Source: Lonicera japonica (taxonomy: Eukaryota; Streptophyta; Magnoliopsida; Dipsacales; Caprifoliaceae). From it: DNA of 64,000 nucleotides. The stretch covers positions 1 to 64,000 of the forward strand of contig JAKCWG010000519.1 in the NCBI GenBank assembly GCA_021464415.1, given 5' to 3'. Shown here piece after piece: positions 1 through 12,837 of this stretch. The stretch's first letter is position 1, and every line of letters starts with the position of its first letter. A model generated the notes under the pieces. It searched no databases and was not told the DNA's origin. It was given only the letters and a program-made list of their open reading frames with translations. The position numbers were made by a program, and so were the translations under genes.

Positions 1-614
1 TTAGTTCCCCTGCACATGTGATGTTTGTGCAATTTCATTTGTATACATCAATTTGATTGTAAAGAAAAAAATCACAAAAAAGAAGAGACCTACTGACAGA
101 CCACATGTCGAATCATGTTGGAAGCATATGTGTTTTATGAAAAAGAAGACAGCTGAAGTAAAATACGCAATAGAAAAACGTGATAGCTTCACTGTTGAAT
201 TTGGTGTTGGCTTTATGATATTAGATGTATTTTTTTCGGGCTTTGAAACTTCTATCAATCATCTCACATGCTAAAATATTGATTTTTTTTTTCAATAAGA
301 ATTGAAATTTTTATGAAGAAATCAACCATTTATCCTCCCAAAAAGGAAGTCGTAAATTGCTTAAAAGAAAAGCCCATTTTAGAGTACATGTATGGTCAGC
401 CTCTCATTGAGATGGTCCATACTCGGACTAGACTTTTGTGATGCAATTTTGTCGCTAAATGCATCTCCCTGTCGTGAAATTTCATTACTAAAGGTCCAAT
501 TCGTGCACGTATACAATACATGTATACCAAAGTGTTTTACATCTCATTTATGATTTAACTAATCACACGACCCATGACCACAAAACTAATTAGTTTTGAC
601 CCTATTATCTGCAG
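1..614. other. AT-rich sequence without a recognisable gene
   Basis: Short open frames on both strands have no recognisable motifs. The last bases before 615 (a pyrimidine stretch ending in CTGCAG) look like a 3' splice site for the calmodulin-binding gene remnant that follows, so part of this stretch may be an old intron of that gene. Confidence 0.4.
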
Positions 615-1045
615 AGGTGTGCTGTAGATGAGGACAGCTCCTCATTTAAAGTTACTGGTGAAGAATCTACATCCACATTAGAGACAGTTGAGGGTCCTTC
701 AGCAACTGTAATTTCAGTCCATAATGAGCCTGCCACCATCGATGGACCGCTGGATCCAACATCTAATCAAGAAGATCGTACGGCCACAAATGAAACTGAA
801 ATTGATGGACCCATATTCAACTTGTCAAAGCGATTGTCTTGCAAGTGGACTAGTGGAGTTAGTCCCCGCATTGCATTGGTGTGTAAGGGACTACCCTACA
901 GAATTACAGTCCCAGGCACTCGAACAAGTTAATCTATCCCTCGGCTCACACCTGGTCGGTCCATGAGCCGCTGCCCAATCCTTCGCCACGGCCCAGCCCC
1001 AAGGTTCGGGTCTCACCTAGACTTGCATATATGGGCTCCCTAGCC
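615..1045 (+). pseudogene. IQM-type calmodulin-binding protein, C-terminal exon remnant
   Basis: This stretch translates to the C-terminal part of a plant calmodulin-binding family protein of the IQM type, as far as I recognise it. A pyrimidine-rich acceptor ending CTGCAG precedes 615. The first frame runs through an acidic Ser/Thr-rich segment to LSCKWTSGVSPRI, near 865. The homology then continues in a second frame as CVRDYPTELQSQALEQVNLS (about 890-940), and in a third frame as NPSPRPSPKVRVSPRLAYMG (about 975-1035). At least two frameshifts therefore separate conserved blocks. No upstream exons are visible, so it is a broken copy or a captured fragment. Family assignment rests on remembered similarity of the WTTGxGPRIGCVRDYP and SPRLAYMG motifs; that it is a degenerate calmodulin-binding gene is more secure than the subfamily. 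Confidence 0.6.
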
Positions 1046-1958
1046 CAAGGTTGTCTTCTTTAATGGTTGGTTAGAGTCAAGGTAGGGGTGTCAATGGGCC
1101 GGCGGTGGGCCTACTATTCGATTGAGAACTTTTGTTTTTATCGAAAAAATGATAATTGGTAATTCCAAGAGGTCCATGGACACCCATCAAGATTTTATCA
1201 AATAGGGCACTTCTTGTGCCCTAAATAATGAAGTTATTTAGTGAGGATATTTTAGTAAGCATGTGAAGGGTATTAGGTCAAAAAAATTGTTTGTTCTTTG
1301 GTTCTTATTATATATATTCTTTCAATGTTGCTTGGTTATTTTATGCTAATAATGCAGTTTCGTGTATAGTTGTAGGATTAAAACAAATCTAAATGCTGGG
1401 AGAGAGTGATGATATTGTTAGAAAAATAGTGATAATGCTACTGTAGAAATTCAGAAAACTAAAAATATAATTATCGGTCTACGCTTGTGCGGGTACAATT
1501 TCCTAAATTGAAATTGCAGTTGAAGTTGTCAGCTTTCATGAGCAAACACGTTTCAGGATACCACGACATAGGATTCTACTAACAGCTGTAAAAATCCTAT
1601 TGAACCCTCCAGAGAAGATAGAAAGAAACTAGGAACAAGAAAAAAGAGGATAGTTTCTTTTAAGGCTGAAATAACTCTATTTATAAACAAATATCCTAAT
1701 TTGACTTAATTAACAAGTTTTGCGCAGTCTGTTGTAGGGGTGTGTATCCATTGCGGCTAGTAATTGGTTCTGACTTAGCCCCGCAATTTACCTGCTTCAA
1801 CCAACTAAGCAATACCATATTTCCATCAGGCCGATCCAAGAGCACCACTTCTAACCCATCCATTGAATCCACAACATCAATTCCGTCTCTTGCACATCAC
1901 TACACAATATAACAACGTCTCCTTCCTTAAACTAGAGTTTCTGATACTATACAAACAA
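1046..1958. other. Non-coding AT-rich stretch
   Basis: No gene is seen. At 1087 a TAGGGGTGTCAATGGGCC motif resembles one end of a plant hAT-type element, but no matching opposite end or 8-bp target duplication was found. The remainder has no open frame of note. Confidence 0.35.
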
Positions 1959-1995
1959 CCCCCCCCCCCCCCCACCCCCCCCCCCCCCCCCCCCC
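1959..1995. repeat. Poly-C tract (36 C, one A)
   Basis: A run of C interrupted by a single A at 1974, immediately downstream of the DUF4283 pseudogene. Poly-C tracts recur at 23313-23328 and 58343-58379, and a G-rich run lies at 31670-31693. Run lengths this long are easily mis-assembled. Confidence 0.9.
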
Positions 1996-2098
1996 AACTA
2001 ATGCCCTCAATCCCTTCGTGACATGCGTAGAAAGGGAATGATCACGCGCTGCAAAAAAATCAAAAGTTCCGTCATCGGTTGCGTTAGAGCCCACACGA

Positions 2099-2942
2099 TC
2101 AGCACTCAATCGCCGTGTCCAACTTGTCCTTTTCACCTTCACCTGCTGAATGGGACGATGACTTAGATGAATCATCAGAATGATTAACAATATATCTCAA
2201 AGAGGTTACACCTCCAGACTGGTTATTTATACCCGTTAGTGAGCCCTTAACTTTGCTGAAATCTCCACTGGCATTAAGCCATGGTCCAAATTGATATTTG
2301 TGAGGAGATTCTTCTCCACCCCTATCCAAAGCACCACAGTCTTTGACAATGTGACCTCAATAATACCAAAAATCAAATAATTTTTCATATTAACCGGTAT
2401 CCAAATAGGGTCCCCCATAAAACAATTTTGATGCCCCGACAAATTGGCTTCGTAATATCTATTTTGATTATCACTCGAAGTTACTTGCCCAAACAGTCCA
2501 CATCCTCGACGGCACCAACTTGTGAGCCAAGATCCTTTGCACATTCTTTTGACATGCAAATTAGGGGACGAATCCAATAACAAACATGTGTAAATTGGAT
2601 CTCCGAGGGCTGTAGTGTACCGTCAACCTCATTAAGCGCTATGTTCGACTTATCGAAACTACAATGACCATTCTTCGAAACTATTTTCTTATCCATCCAA
2701 GTCATTAGAGAACTGAAACAAAAAAAATATTGTCCTAATTCGGAAACTGAGAAACCTTTGAGAAAGCGCCAAGCTTGTAAGATTGTGGATTTAAGAACTT
2801 CTTTGTTGACCCGTCTGCTCTCTAGCACTTTCCCCAATAAACAATGTTGAACTTTCAGACTAGTAGGCTGTGAAGTGGATATTTTGTTTTCTTCTTTTGG
2901 GAGAGAAAAAGATTTCCAAAGTTCTTCAAGTTCCCGCTCCAT
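2099..2942 (-). pseudogene. DUF4283 / CCHC zinc-knuckle retroelement ORF (broken)
   Basis: Starting at 2942, the minus strand encodes MERELEELWKSFSLPKEEN and about 150 residues with the signature of the plant DUF4283 domain found in LINE-type ORF1 and related RNA-binding proteins: an acidic start, HCLLGKVLESRRVNKEVLKS, then LNEVDGTLQPSEIQFTHVCYW. The homology passes into a second frame near 2480-2580 (LRVIIKIDITKP-like). It passes into a third near 2350, where a decayed zinc knuckle ends GHIVKDC, followed by a FGPWLNASGDF block typical of the region after the knuckle. At least two frameshifts and one stop inside the knuckle make it non-functional. No reverse transcriptase follows. It is most likely a dead non-LTR retroelement fragment; a domesticated DUF4283 gene that later decayed is the alternative. 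Confidence 0.65.
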
Positions 2943-3099
2943 CCGGGAAAAGAGAAAGAAGAAGACAAAGTGAATTGATTGAATAAAAAAAGGAAAATAG
3001 CAAAAGAGAGGAAGGAAAATGAAATTTTAAGAGGGGGAAAGCTCTCACAATGGACTGGAGAGAAAGAAACCTTGAATGACCAAGGAAGAAAGCTCACGT

Positions 3100-6000
3100 C
3101 GCCAAAACCCTAGAAACCCAGCTATTATGCGATGCAACTATTCCAACTGTCAATTACACTACGAAATAAATAGTCATTTTGGCTTGAATCATTTTGCGAG
3201 ATAAAATTCCAAGCCTTTGCCCGCTTTTTTTTTTTTTTTTTCTGACATTTGTCACTGACATGTCTTCACACTACATTGAAATAAGACTAATTTTTTATCT
3301 CTGACATTTCTTCGTAACACATTGACATAAGACTAATCTTTTACTTGATGTGGCCAACTGCCGTATACCACAGCATTGAAAACTCTACCAGCAGGCGCTC
3401 AGTCCCTCTTGCCCGCTTGAGCTCCAAACTAAATATTTCATTCAAAAATAGCATATAGATGCATATTACCCCTTTTTTCCCTTGTATGAAAGATTGATTT
3501 TGAGGATAAGGGCACATTTAAATAGGTTAAATTTAATTTTTACCATTAGTAAGGGCACACCACTAAGAAGATAACAAGAAAATTTAAGGACAAATTTTTC
3601 TGTCACAAAAGCTTTGGTATTCTAAATTCTTTTGGGGAAGATATTTTTCTTTTTAATTTACAAGTTTGTCTGCAAAATAAATTCCATTTTTATTCTTCTT
3701 TTAACAAAATAATCGTACACGCAAACTATAAAAGCTACATTTAGAATAATAAAAATAGCATATCATTTATTGACATTGAAAAATCTATCTACAAATAAAT
3801 TATTAATAATAATATTTTTGATATTTTGGAAAAACTTCAAAATCAATAATATATGTTGAAAGATAAATACAATAAACATGAAATATATGAAAATATAAAG
3901 TAAAAGGTTTAACATTATTAAATATACTTAAAATTGCACTTGTGAAGAAATCATATTTTTCTTATATTTCGATATAATATATGAGAGTAAGGAGACTAAG
4001 TGAAAGAGAAGGGAAAGAAATGATACGAAAAAAATAATATAAATTTAGTGTTATTTGAATAAATGGTGGCCCTTACTAAACATGATAAATTTAAAGTTTA
4101 ACTTAATCAAATCTTCCCTAACTTAAAAAATGAACTTTAGCTAGCTTTCACTCAGACCTTTTGTATTTTGAGTTTGTCACACTTCTTGCGTCTTGCGCTT
4201 TCTTTCTTTCTAAGTATCTCTTTTTAATTATAAATAACGAAATCTCTCCCAAATCTCCCTTAGACTTGAACAATCTCTCTCAAGTGCAAGTATTTGCTAC
4301 TCCCAATTAGACTAACTCACTTATTCATTGTATTTAAATAACTTTGCCTAAAAACCTTTGTTTGCTCAAACAAAATAACTAGTAAACTTTAAATTTCTAA
4401 ATAACAAAAACTTCCATAGCATGTTGACCCAATATTGGCTGAATATATTATTATTATAAAACAATAAACAAAAAATTCTTTTCATTATTAATAATGAATT
4501 TTATTTTTACCATTTCTTTGGGAATTTTGTTCTCGATGTACATTTTTAATTAAGAAGGGTGCAATGGCCATTTTGTTACTCTTTTTAATGGTTTCTTAAT
4601 AAAAGAGAGGTATTTGAACATTTTCTCAAAAACTCAGGGGAGGTTAGTGAATTTTACAAAACAAGAGGGGTTGACTAAATTCGGGGGAGATTCGTCGACC
4701 GATTATATCAAGTGATATGGAGTTTATGGTGCCCAGCAACTTGACATGAGTAATAGCCGTCCCTCTCTTTGATACCATATTCAAATTCAACGCACCCAAA
4801 TTAAAACCAATTGACAATTGATGAAATTACCTTTTTATCTTATATATTAATTTGCAAGATTTGATTTCACGATGCGTAATTTACAATCTAATTATTGTTG
4901 AATGACTTCGATTTTGTGGTGTGTAATTTATAGTAAAATTATTGTTGAATGCTTGGTTTAATATTTTCGAGGATAGGTGATTTGTTTGAGGTTAGAGAGT
5001 ATGATAATTTATTTTAGTTCTCACTAAGATATCTCTCACTCAATAACAGAAACTAATCTCTCAAGATACAATTAAGTAATTTCGCGAAGATCTCCCAAGA
5101 GAGAGTGCTCAGATTACTCTATGTACATTGAAAAGGAATCAAGTTTTGGTCCATGCCAGATTGGCAGCTTCCGTGAATTTTTTTATGCAGTCAATTATTT
5201 TTTACTTTGACTATTTGAGAAGATTTATAAAAGAGTCTGTTGCTATATATAGCCATGTAGGTATCAACATAAAAGTATTTTATGATTGAATGAAAAATCT
5301 TTTCTATACTATTATACAAAACCAAGATAAATTTTAATTGTTTTTAAGACTCCACCACATTTCTGATATTTTATTTTGTCCATATAAATTTTTTTTAATA
5401 ACGTACTTGAAACAAGACTTCAATCTTGCTACTAAAAAAGTTCAGGGTCGACCCAAAAATTTTGAAGACCCAATGCAAACATTTTAAAATAGAGCCCTTT
5501 TAATGAGCAAAATATAAAATTAAATATTTTTTACCAAATATTTGAAATAAATTTGATTAACATATTATTTTCACATCTAGGACCCGAAACACTAGTGATT
5601 GAAATAATTTTTATTTTATTTTTTCTACAAAAAGGCATCCTGTAACAGCGGGAAAAGAGGAACAAAATTACAAATCCAAAACTAAATCATGTGAAATAAG
5701 ACCCCTCGGACGAGGGGGCAAACAACTGAGGCTCCAATCACCAGACTAACGGCAAAAATTAGCGACCCAATTCGCCACTTAATTCCGAGATTTTTTCACT
5801 ACTAAAAAAACAAAAGTCTTGTCACTCGAGACAGCAATAGAATCGTCTACTCTCTTGCTAGACAAGCCAAGTTTGTACTAGATTTCGAGTGTTGGATGGA
5901 GGAGGCTCCTGATTTCTTGTTGCCTTCCCTTCAAAAAGATTCTGATTCTTAACTAGTGCTTCTTTTTCTTTAAAAAAAAAATTGTGTGATTAAAGCTAAC

Positions 6001-7330
6001 GGTTGAAATCTATATCCGTCATTGTTTTCTTGGCATATGGCTGATGGTTCGAATTTTGCTCAAATTTTATTTTATTTTATTGTCGCTTGATAAGCCAATA
6101 GAATTTTTTATTTTAAAATTGAGAATAAAGCACGGTTAACAGCTGGAACCTAAAAGATATTGGGTTTTAATATTAAAATGAGCCCTTTTTGTGTTGATTT
6201 AAGCGTTTAAAAATAAATAAGTGGACCTTTATTTATTTATTTTATTTTATTTTTACAAAAAGTTTGAAGTGAAGGGAGGTTTCTCAATTCAAATATTTTA
6301 TACTTGTATTTGACAAAATGAACACTTAAATTTGGGCCTATAAAAAGCACAAAATTTAGGAGGCCCAAAAGTGGCAGCATTGGTGGCCTGCCCCATTGGC
6401 TGTGAGTTGCCCGATTTCTCAACGCCCTTTGGCATGTGAGTTTTAAATCCTTCAACTCACAAACCTCAACTATTAAAACTTGGAGGAGAGATAACATTAC
6501 ATGCACGGCTAATGAGATTTAAACCTATCATTTTTAGTTTTTATTTGATAATAACATGAAAAAGAAAAAAAAATATTAGATTTAGTAAAAAGTTGTAAAA
6601 TAAATTGAGAAATGTGATAAGATACTTTTATTTTATTAGTAGATGTCCTTCATCCTTCATAATTTTTTGTGAAAATTTTTCTTACTCAATCATCAAAAAA
6701 AAAAAATTCTCCATGGAAAAGTCACAAATAAAAAGACATCTCATCAATACATGTCTCAACTTATTTTCTAACTTCTTACAAAAATCAAAAAAAAAAATTC
6801 TTCTATATTATTATCAAACGGGTCTCTAAAATTGAGTGGGCGGCTTTTACTACCTGCATGCGTCTATTTCAAATTTTGTAAGAGTGGGGGAGTATTTCAA
6901 ATTTTCTAAAAAAGGATAAAAAGAGCGTGGAGGGTAACTTAAAATAATTCATATTGGTATTGTTCTTTCAATAATTTATACAAGATCTAAAATTCCAATT
7001 TGAAAAGAAAAGAGACAACAGATTTAAAACTAGGAGGAGGGCTCTGTTACGTAGTGAGACAAAAGAGTAGTTGTAATTAGAGATTTAAAAAAAAAATGTT
7101 TAAACAGTCAGTGTGGCCGACAATTCGACAAATATATATACCCAGATCCCAGACGGTAATTCAATAATATAAAATGTTCCATCTTTTTATAAATTTAGAT
7201 TTTTTACATGCCCGCTGATTGTGCGATTCAGTTGTATATAATTTAAATAAGGTATGTTACAATAATAATAAAAATGTGATGGTACATATGGTAATTTGCG
7301 CTCCAAGTTAGTGCCGTTCTTGTACTACAA
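3100..7330. other. Gene-poor AT-rich region
   Basis: No supported gene. A more GC-rich patch at about 5640-5950 has no coherent reading frame. At about 6535-6827 there is a weak inverted-repeat element: TTTATTTGATAATAA at the left and TTATTATCAAACGGGTC at the right, with internal CTCCATGGAAAA similar to the element at 40146-40420. Only simple repeats and short random open frames are seen otherwise. Confidence 0.45.
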
Positions 7331-7908
7331 GGTCTCGTTTGATTCAGGTATTAGGATCAGTGGGATTAATAATACCAGTATTAATAGTACTGGACTATTA
7401 ATCATGGTATTAATTTAATACCAATACCCTGTTTGATTAATGTAGTATTAATACTGGGATATCTCATGCTAATATTAATACCATGTTTGGTTCTGTAACT
7501 TGTATACGGAATTATATTTTGGACTAACAATTTTTTTAAAAAAAAAAAATTTTAAAAAAAAATTTGTTAAAAAAAAAAAATTTAAAAAAAATTTGTAAAA
7601 AAAAAATTAATTTTTTTTTTTAAAAAAGAAAGTTTAAAAAAAAAATTTGAAAAAAAATTTAATTTTTTTTTAAATAATAATAATATAGTAGTAGTAATGG
7701 CATTTTTGAAAATATATGGTTCATTTTTATTAATCCTGGATAAACAATACCACCTCCCCCTGGTATTAAATTATAGCACAAAGAGTGGTATTAAGTTAGT
7801 ACCGGTATTAGTAATCCCAGCATATTTGTGCGAATCAAACAAGGTATTATAAAAAAAGTGGTATTAATAATCTCATCCCACTTTGTAATACCCGAATCAA
7901 ACGAGGCC
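7331..7908. mobile_element. MITE with 3-bp TSD (CAA)
   Basis: The left end reads GGTCTCGTTTGATTCAGGTA and the right end, in reverse complement, GGCCTCGTTTGATTCGGGTA, giving terminal inverted repeats of about 24 bp. Both are flanked by CAA (7328-7330 and 7909-7911). Many internal GGTATTAAT/ATTAATACC motifs form subterminal inverted repeats. Length 578 bp, non-coding. The 3-bp duplication suggests a PIF/Harbinger-type origin, although CAA is not the usual TWA target. Confidence 0.75.
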
Positions 7909-7911
7909 CAA

Positions 7912-9033
7912 GAGTTCGAATCATGCTAGAAGCATTTGTGGTCCGGAATAGCCGGTTTTCAAGAATTAGTGACATCCTAATACAAGAGTTGTGGGTGGGA
8001 TGCCTCATGACAAACCAAGGAAAAAAATAAGGAAGTGGTGATATGCTCTAAAAGTATCTCTTCACTTACATTAATACATTAAAAGAAAATTGTTAAATAA
8101 TGGTTAGTTAAGGCAAATGCCTTTCAACTTTATATAATAGTAGATACTTTGTCAGGTCATATGAGTCTACTATTTTTTAAAAGAATAATTAAATCGAATT
8201 TTAGTTTGATACAAAGCGAGAACTTATACACACACATATATATTCCCTTATTTCAGAACTGTATTAAAAAGTGGACACTTTAATCACAATAAAAGTGAAC
8301 TTATGACTACCACCACAAGATTTTTTTTTTCTTAGATGTAATCGATCGATTGATTATATCTTGTCATAATAATGAATTTTTGTTTTAAACCATTGATTAT
8401 ATTTAATAAAATATATATCAATAAGAAAATGTAAGAATCAAACTTAATTCTTTATTTGAGAATTCTTAATTTGAAAAAAGAATAGTAATTACTTTTTACA
8501 TATCCCATAAAAAAATCATTTTTATTTTCACTTTACCAACCACCCTCAATTTTAATTCCAATCCCTGAAACAATTCATTTAAATCTAGCCGTCGGCTTTG
8601 GGAAATGTCAGTAACAAAATAGCATGTAGTTTGAAAAAATTTACTAATTCTAATTATTATCAATACCTTTCAGAGTAGTATAATATTTTTTCAAAAGAAA
8701 ACGTTATGTTGTTAGTGTGTAATTTAAAGGCACATATTAATATTAAGTATACGAATGTGGAAATTAAATAATAAGATTTATGCATCAAATAACCACATAC
8801 AAATTTTATTATCAAGAAAAACAATTGTTAATTGTATATAGTAATACTATATAAAATTATGTTTGCATGTTAGATTAGGAGGCGGGATAGGATATTTCTA
8901 TCACATGTTTGTCGCAATTCTGAATAAGATAAAATTTTGGATAAAATATTTAGACTTGATGGCTTATCCCACAAAACATCAAGTGTTTTATATCCTATCT
9001 ATATTTTTATCCGATGCACTAAACGGAGGTTAA
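7912..9033. other. AT-rich intergenic stretch
   Basis: No coding frame, RNA gene or clear element is seen here. Confidence 0.4.
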
Positions 9034-10438
9034 GAGTATCTCCATTTGTCATGTAACATTTGATTTGTAAATCCTATGTGTCAATTAATTTGTATACGAA
9101 AATTAAAGTCCGAAAAAAACGTAATCCAACAACACCTTTGTAAAATTTAAACATACCAGTAAGATATCAACAAATGTGAGATCTCATTTTATCTATTTTT
9201 TATATATTTTTCTTGAATTGTTATATAAATAATTTTACAATCACAATGGATTTTGTGTTGTAGGTCTTGATAAGTAGTTTCTAAATATATAATTATTATT
9301 AGAATTATATTTTGTATCAAAAATTAATATATTTTAAAGTTTTATATAAAAAAATTGGATATATATATACATAATTTTACAATCACAATGGATTTTGTTT
9401 TGTAGGTCTTGATAAGTAGTTTCTAAATATATAATTATTATTAGAATTATATTTTGTATCAAAAATTAATATATTTTAAAGTTTTATAAAAAAAAAATAA
9501 AAAATTGGAGATATATATTAGGGTATACCCATTCCACCGACATGGTCAAATAAATAAAATATGGTAATATGATAAAAAAAGAATAATGTATGACTAATCT
9601 AAATCGGCAAATTTCAATAAGTTTATATTGAATAACTGGAACATATGTTCAATCTTCATGCTAGAAAAATTAAAAATAAATCTGATTAAACCTCATTTTT
9701 TTAATTTTAATCATACTTTTTAATATTATTCCAATCTTAACAAAATACGTTTTTTACAAATTAAACGTAACGCTAGATGTGAAAATAATCTAATTGTGTT
9801 GATCATTATGATTTAAAAATTAAATAGTCCAAAAAATTGGACTAATGTATAGTGAACATATTGACTGAGATGACCAATAATGTATAAATACATAAAGTAC
9901 GTCATTAAATATTATTCAATAATTTTTCTTGATCTTTTTTACATAATTATATAGTTATATACTATGGATATTGTTTAATTGATATTGATTAGTAGATTTT
10001 AAATATATAAATTTTATTAAAATTTGAATTTTTTATTTAAAGTTGTGACATTTAAATTACAAACAAAATTATTAGTATGCAAGAGTTTATTATGTCTATA
10101 TTATTGGTGTGGGTGTTTTATCTTTGATTTAATATATTGATGTGTGTGTAAAATTCATCCAATGGTGTACAAGCAAGACATACATAACATGTGTATTCTT
10201 AGCTATTAGATTCTTTTACTTTTTAAAAAAAAAAAATTGGTCAAAGATGGTGTTTAAAATATAGATATATAGATAGAAAGCTTACGTGGCAGTATAAATT
10301 GTGTGTGTATCTTACAAATCCATTTTGTATAAATCTTACATGTCAAAAGTAACTTAAAAGAATGTTGGAGACCAAAAGTTTTCCAAATTGTGTAAATTTT
10401 ACACAAAACAAAAATATGTATTACTGCTAGAGATACTC
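9034..10438. mobile_element. Composite MITE-like element with internal direct duplication
   Basis: The ends read GAGTATCTCCATTTGTCATG on the left and, in reverse complement, GAGTATCTCTAGCAGTAAT on the right. The interior has two nearly identical ~130-bp direct copies (about 9231-9350 and 9371-9490, sharing TTTACAATCACAATGGATTT and the following ~100 bp) and a third diverged copy near 9940-10080. The same internal sequence is found in the element at 46820-47312, so these belong to one family. No transposase is visible. Confidence 0.55.
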
Positions 10439-11513
10439 TAGCAATTAGGGCATGCGTTGTTTTTGCATGATTTTATGCATGGGACAGAATCTCATGAATT
10501 ATGAATTTAATATGTTATTTTCTTAAAAATGATAAATTTCCTAAATCTTGATTCTTTTAAGAGGATTTCAAAATTTCAATAACTTGGTGTGATTTTAAAA
10601 ATTTTGTGTTAAATTACTTAGTTTGAATTTGAGTAATCTATTTTTAATTATATTTCTTTATTATTGGTCAACAATAATTTATCTCTCCAATTAAAACACA
10701 TAAATAGATAAAAAATTTCACTTAAACTTGACTTATATTACTATGTTTTAATGAGTTTAAAAAATACTTATAACCTAAATTAAAAATCATGAGATTTTAA
10801 ATTCTTAAATACCAGTGGTCGGCAATAGTGGCCCCCTCACATAAAAGAGAGAAGAAAAACATATGGATTTTGAACTTTTTGAAACATTATGTACTTGCAA
10901 TGCCCCTGCCTTAATTAGCCTAATTAACTATACAATTATGACCCAAGAGCGCTATTAAGTTATCTTAGACTAGTTAAGATAGGAATATTTATAGAATAAT
11001 AAACATGAATATCCAAACAAATAATCCATATACTTAATTCAGAATACTCACATAAAATTAACTTCATACATATGTGTACATATGTATATATATTATATAG
11101 TCATGCATTTTCGCTCGTCCAATACTTGCGTAATTAAACTCCTTAAGTTTACACATGGTTGACTTCTAAAAAATGTCAAATGAAAATCCATGCATAAATA
11201 TACGTACAAACTGAAAACCAAATAATTATACATGAGTCATGCAACTCTAAACTATCAAACTAAAATATTATACATCACCAAGCAAGCCTTGGGCAGCCAT
11301 GTTAATTATATCTTTACAATAAAATATTGTGAGAATTCGCAAATGCAATATTGGAAGTTTGAGGGTATGAAATATTGGAATGAATTCCATCATTTCATTT
11401 ACTTTTATGTGTTAATAATTCATATCGTGTGTCCCTCTATCTTATTTTAAATGCAAGAGGGTTCGTTTAGAGTCGCCAGTACATTTTACGAGAAAACGGA
11501 CAAATTATGGATA
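10439..11513. other. AT-rich intergenic stretch
   Basis: Only short random open frames are seen; no recognisable gene or element. Confidence 0.4.
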
Positions 11514-11664
11514 GGGTAATGATATCAACACTCTACAAAAGTATTCTAACACTTTAAAATAATCTTTAGTGACACTTTATATAGATCTTTTGGGACACTT
11601 TTTAGTAACTAAAGACAATTTTGGAGTGATAAGAGTACTTTTATGATGTGCTAATATCATTACT
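11514..11664. mobile_element. Small inverted-repeat element (MITE)
   Basis: The left end is GGGTAATGATATCAACACTC and the right end is the near inverse (GTGCTAATATCATTACT). Internally, AAAAGTATTCTAACACTTTA is mirrored by GGAGTGATAAGAGTACTTTT. The 151-bp element can fold into one long imperfect hairpin. A second copy of the family at about 12838-13418 is interrupted by another element. Confidence 0.6.
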
Positions 11665-12095
11665 CAATTAGGATATGAGATTAGACTTGATAAGGAAATT
11701 AAGGAGTAGAAGAGATATATTCGTTTTTCAATTTGAAAATCCAAATTTAAAAGGAGCTAGAGGAGAGATAAATGTTCCAAATTTAAAAGGAGTAGAAGTG
11801 TCTTTAATGCATAAAAAATGTTCCAAAAAACAAATATAATAACTACACTCTAAAAAGGGTTTCATTCTTCTAGAAATTAGGTAGAAGGGCTTATTATACA
11901 TTGATTTTTACCAAAAATCCAATGAATAATATTTTTTTGAATGAAGGGCCTATTTTTAATTGGTAATAGTGTAAGAGGCCTATTTTGTTTTATATTTTAA
12001 ATGAATGTATTTGAATAAATTTAAATATCATTTAATTAATAAAAATATGCTATGTATTACCTAAATTACCCCTTTTTATGAATTTTACACAAAAA

Positions 12096-12380
12096 ATATA
12101 GACTGCAAAGTTCATATTGCAGCAAAATATGAACTGCAAAGTTCATATTGCAGTGAAATATGGACTGCAATATGAACTTTGCACTAAAAATATGGACTGC
12201 AAAGTTCACATTGCAGTAAAATATGGACTGCAATATGAACTTTGCACTAAAAATATCGACTGCAAAGTTCACATTGCAGTGAAATATGGACTGCAAAGTT
12301 CACATTGCAGTGAAATATGGACTGCAAAGTTCATATTGCAGTGAAATATAGACTGCAAAGTTCATATTGCAGTCCATATT
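12096..12380. repeat. Palindromic ~31-bp minisatellite
   Basis: About nine units of roughly 31 bp built on ACTGCAAAGTTCATATTGCA plus GTGAAATATGG. Two units are inverted (ACTGCAATATGAACTTTGCA), and each unit is itself an imperfect palindrome. Open frames exist on both strands only because the repeat lacks stop triplets; they are not genes. Confidence 0.9.
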
Positions 12381-12595
12381 TTAATGCATATTGGTATTTT
12401 TTAGTTTATTTTAAGGGTTGGGATGTCATTTTATAATGAAAAAAAAAGACACATGTCATATTATCAATAAAATAAAAAATAGGCCCTTTATTTAAAAAAA
12501 AATTATTCCTTGTCTTTAGTGTGAAAATCTTTCTCTAATAAGCCCTTCTTTTTAATTGCCCCTTCATTCTTTTAACTAAAGAATGGACTCCCGTT

Positions 12596-12710
12596 TTTGA
12601 AAGGGTAAATGATTGAATTTTATGATAAATTTTGGTGAAAATGATATGCATGATGAGCAGGTTAACTCCGCCAAATTTTATTAAAAAATTCAACCATTTA
12701 CCCCTTCAAA
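12596..12710. repeat. Imperfect hairpin (small foldback remnant)
   Basis: The left arm TTGAAAGGGTAAATGATTGAA is mirrored by the right arm TTCAACCATTTACCCCTTCAA around a ~40-bp loop. Its TTGAATTTTATGATAAATTTTG core resembles the foldback element at 12913-13314. Probably a MITE relic. Confidence 0.55.
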
Positions 12711-12837
12711 TAAAAATTTTTTCTTTAATTAAAAGAGGAAAACTCTTTCTAAAACATAACTGAATATATATATTCAAATTAAGTCAATGGTTAACTCACT
12801 TAATTGTTAGGTATTCGGTCTTATTTTTAATATTAAT

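Noticed and set aside
1087..1110. hAT-like terminus TAGGGGTGTCAATGGGCC
   Set aside because: No matching second terminus or 8-bp duplication found in the window, so no element is called.
1927..2190. Minus-strand frame with a long Gly run
   Set aside because: The Gly stretch is the poly-C tract read on the minus strand; the rest is out-of-frame DUF4283 pseudogene.
5640..5950. GC-richer patch possibly from a retroelement
   Set aside because: No coherent frame or recognisable motif on either strand.
12066..12344. Overlapping 75-76-codon open frames on both strands
   Set aside because: They lie wholly within the palindromic minisatellite; the openness follows from the repeat unit lacking stop triplets.
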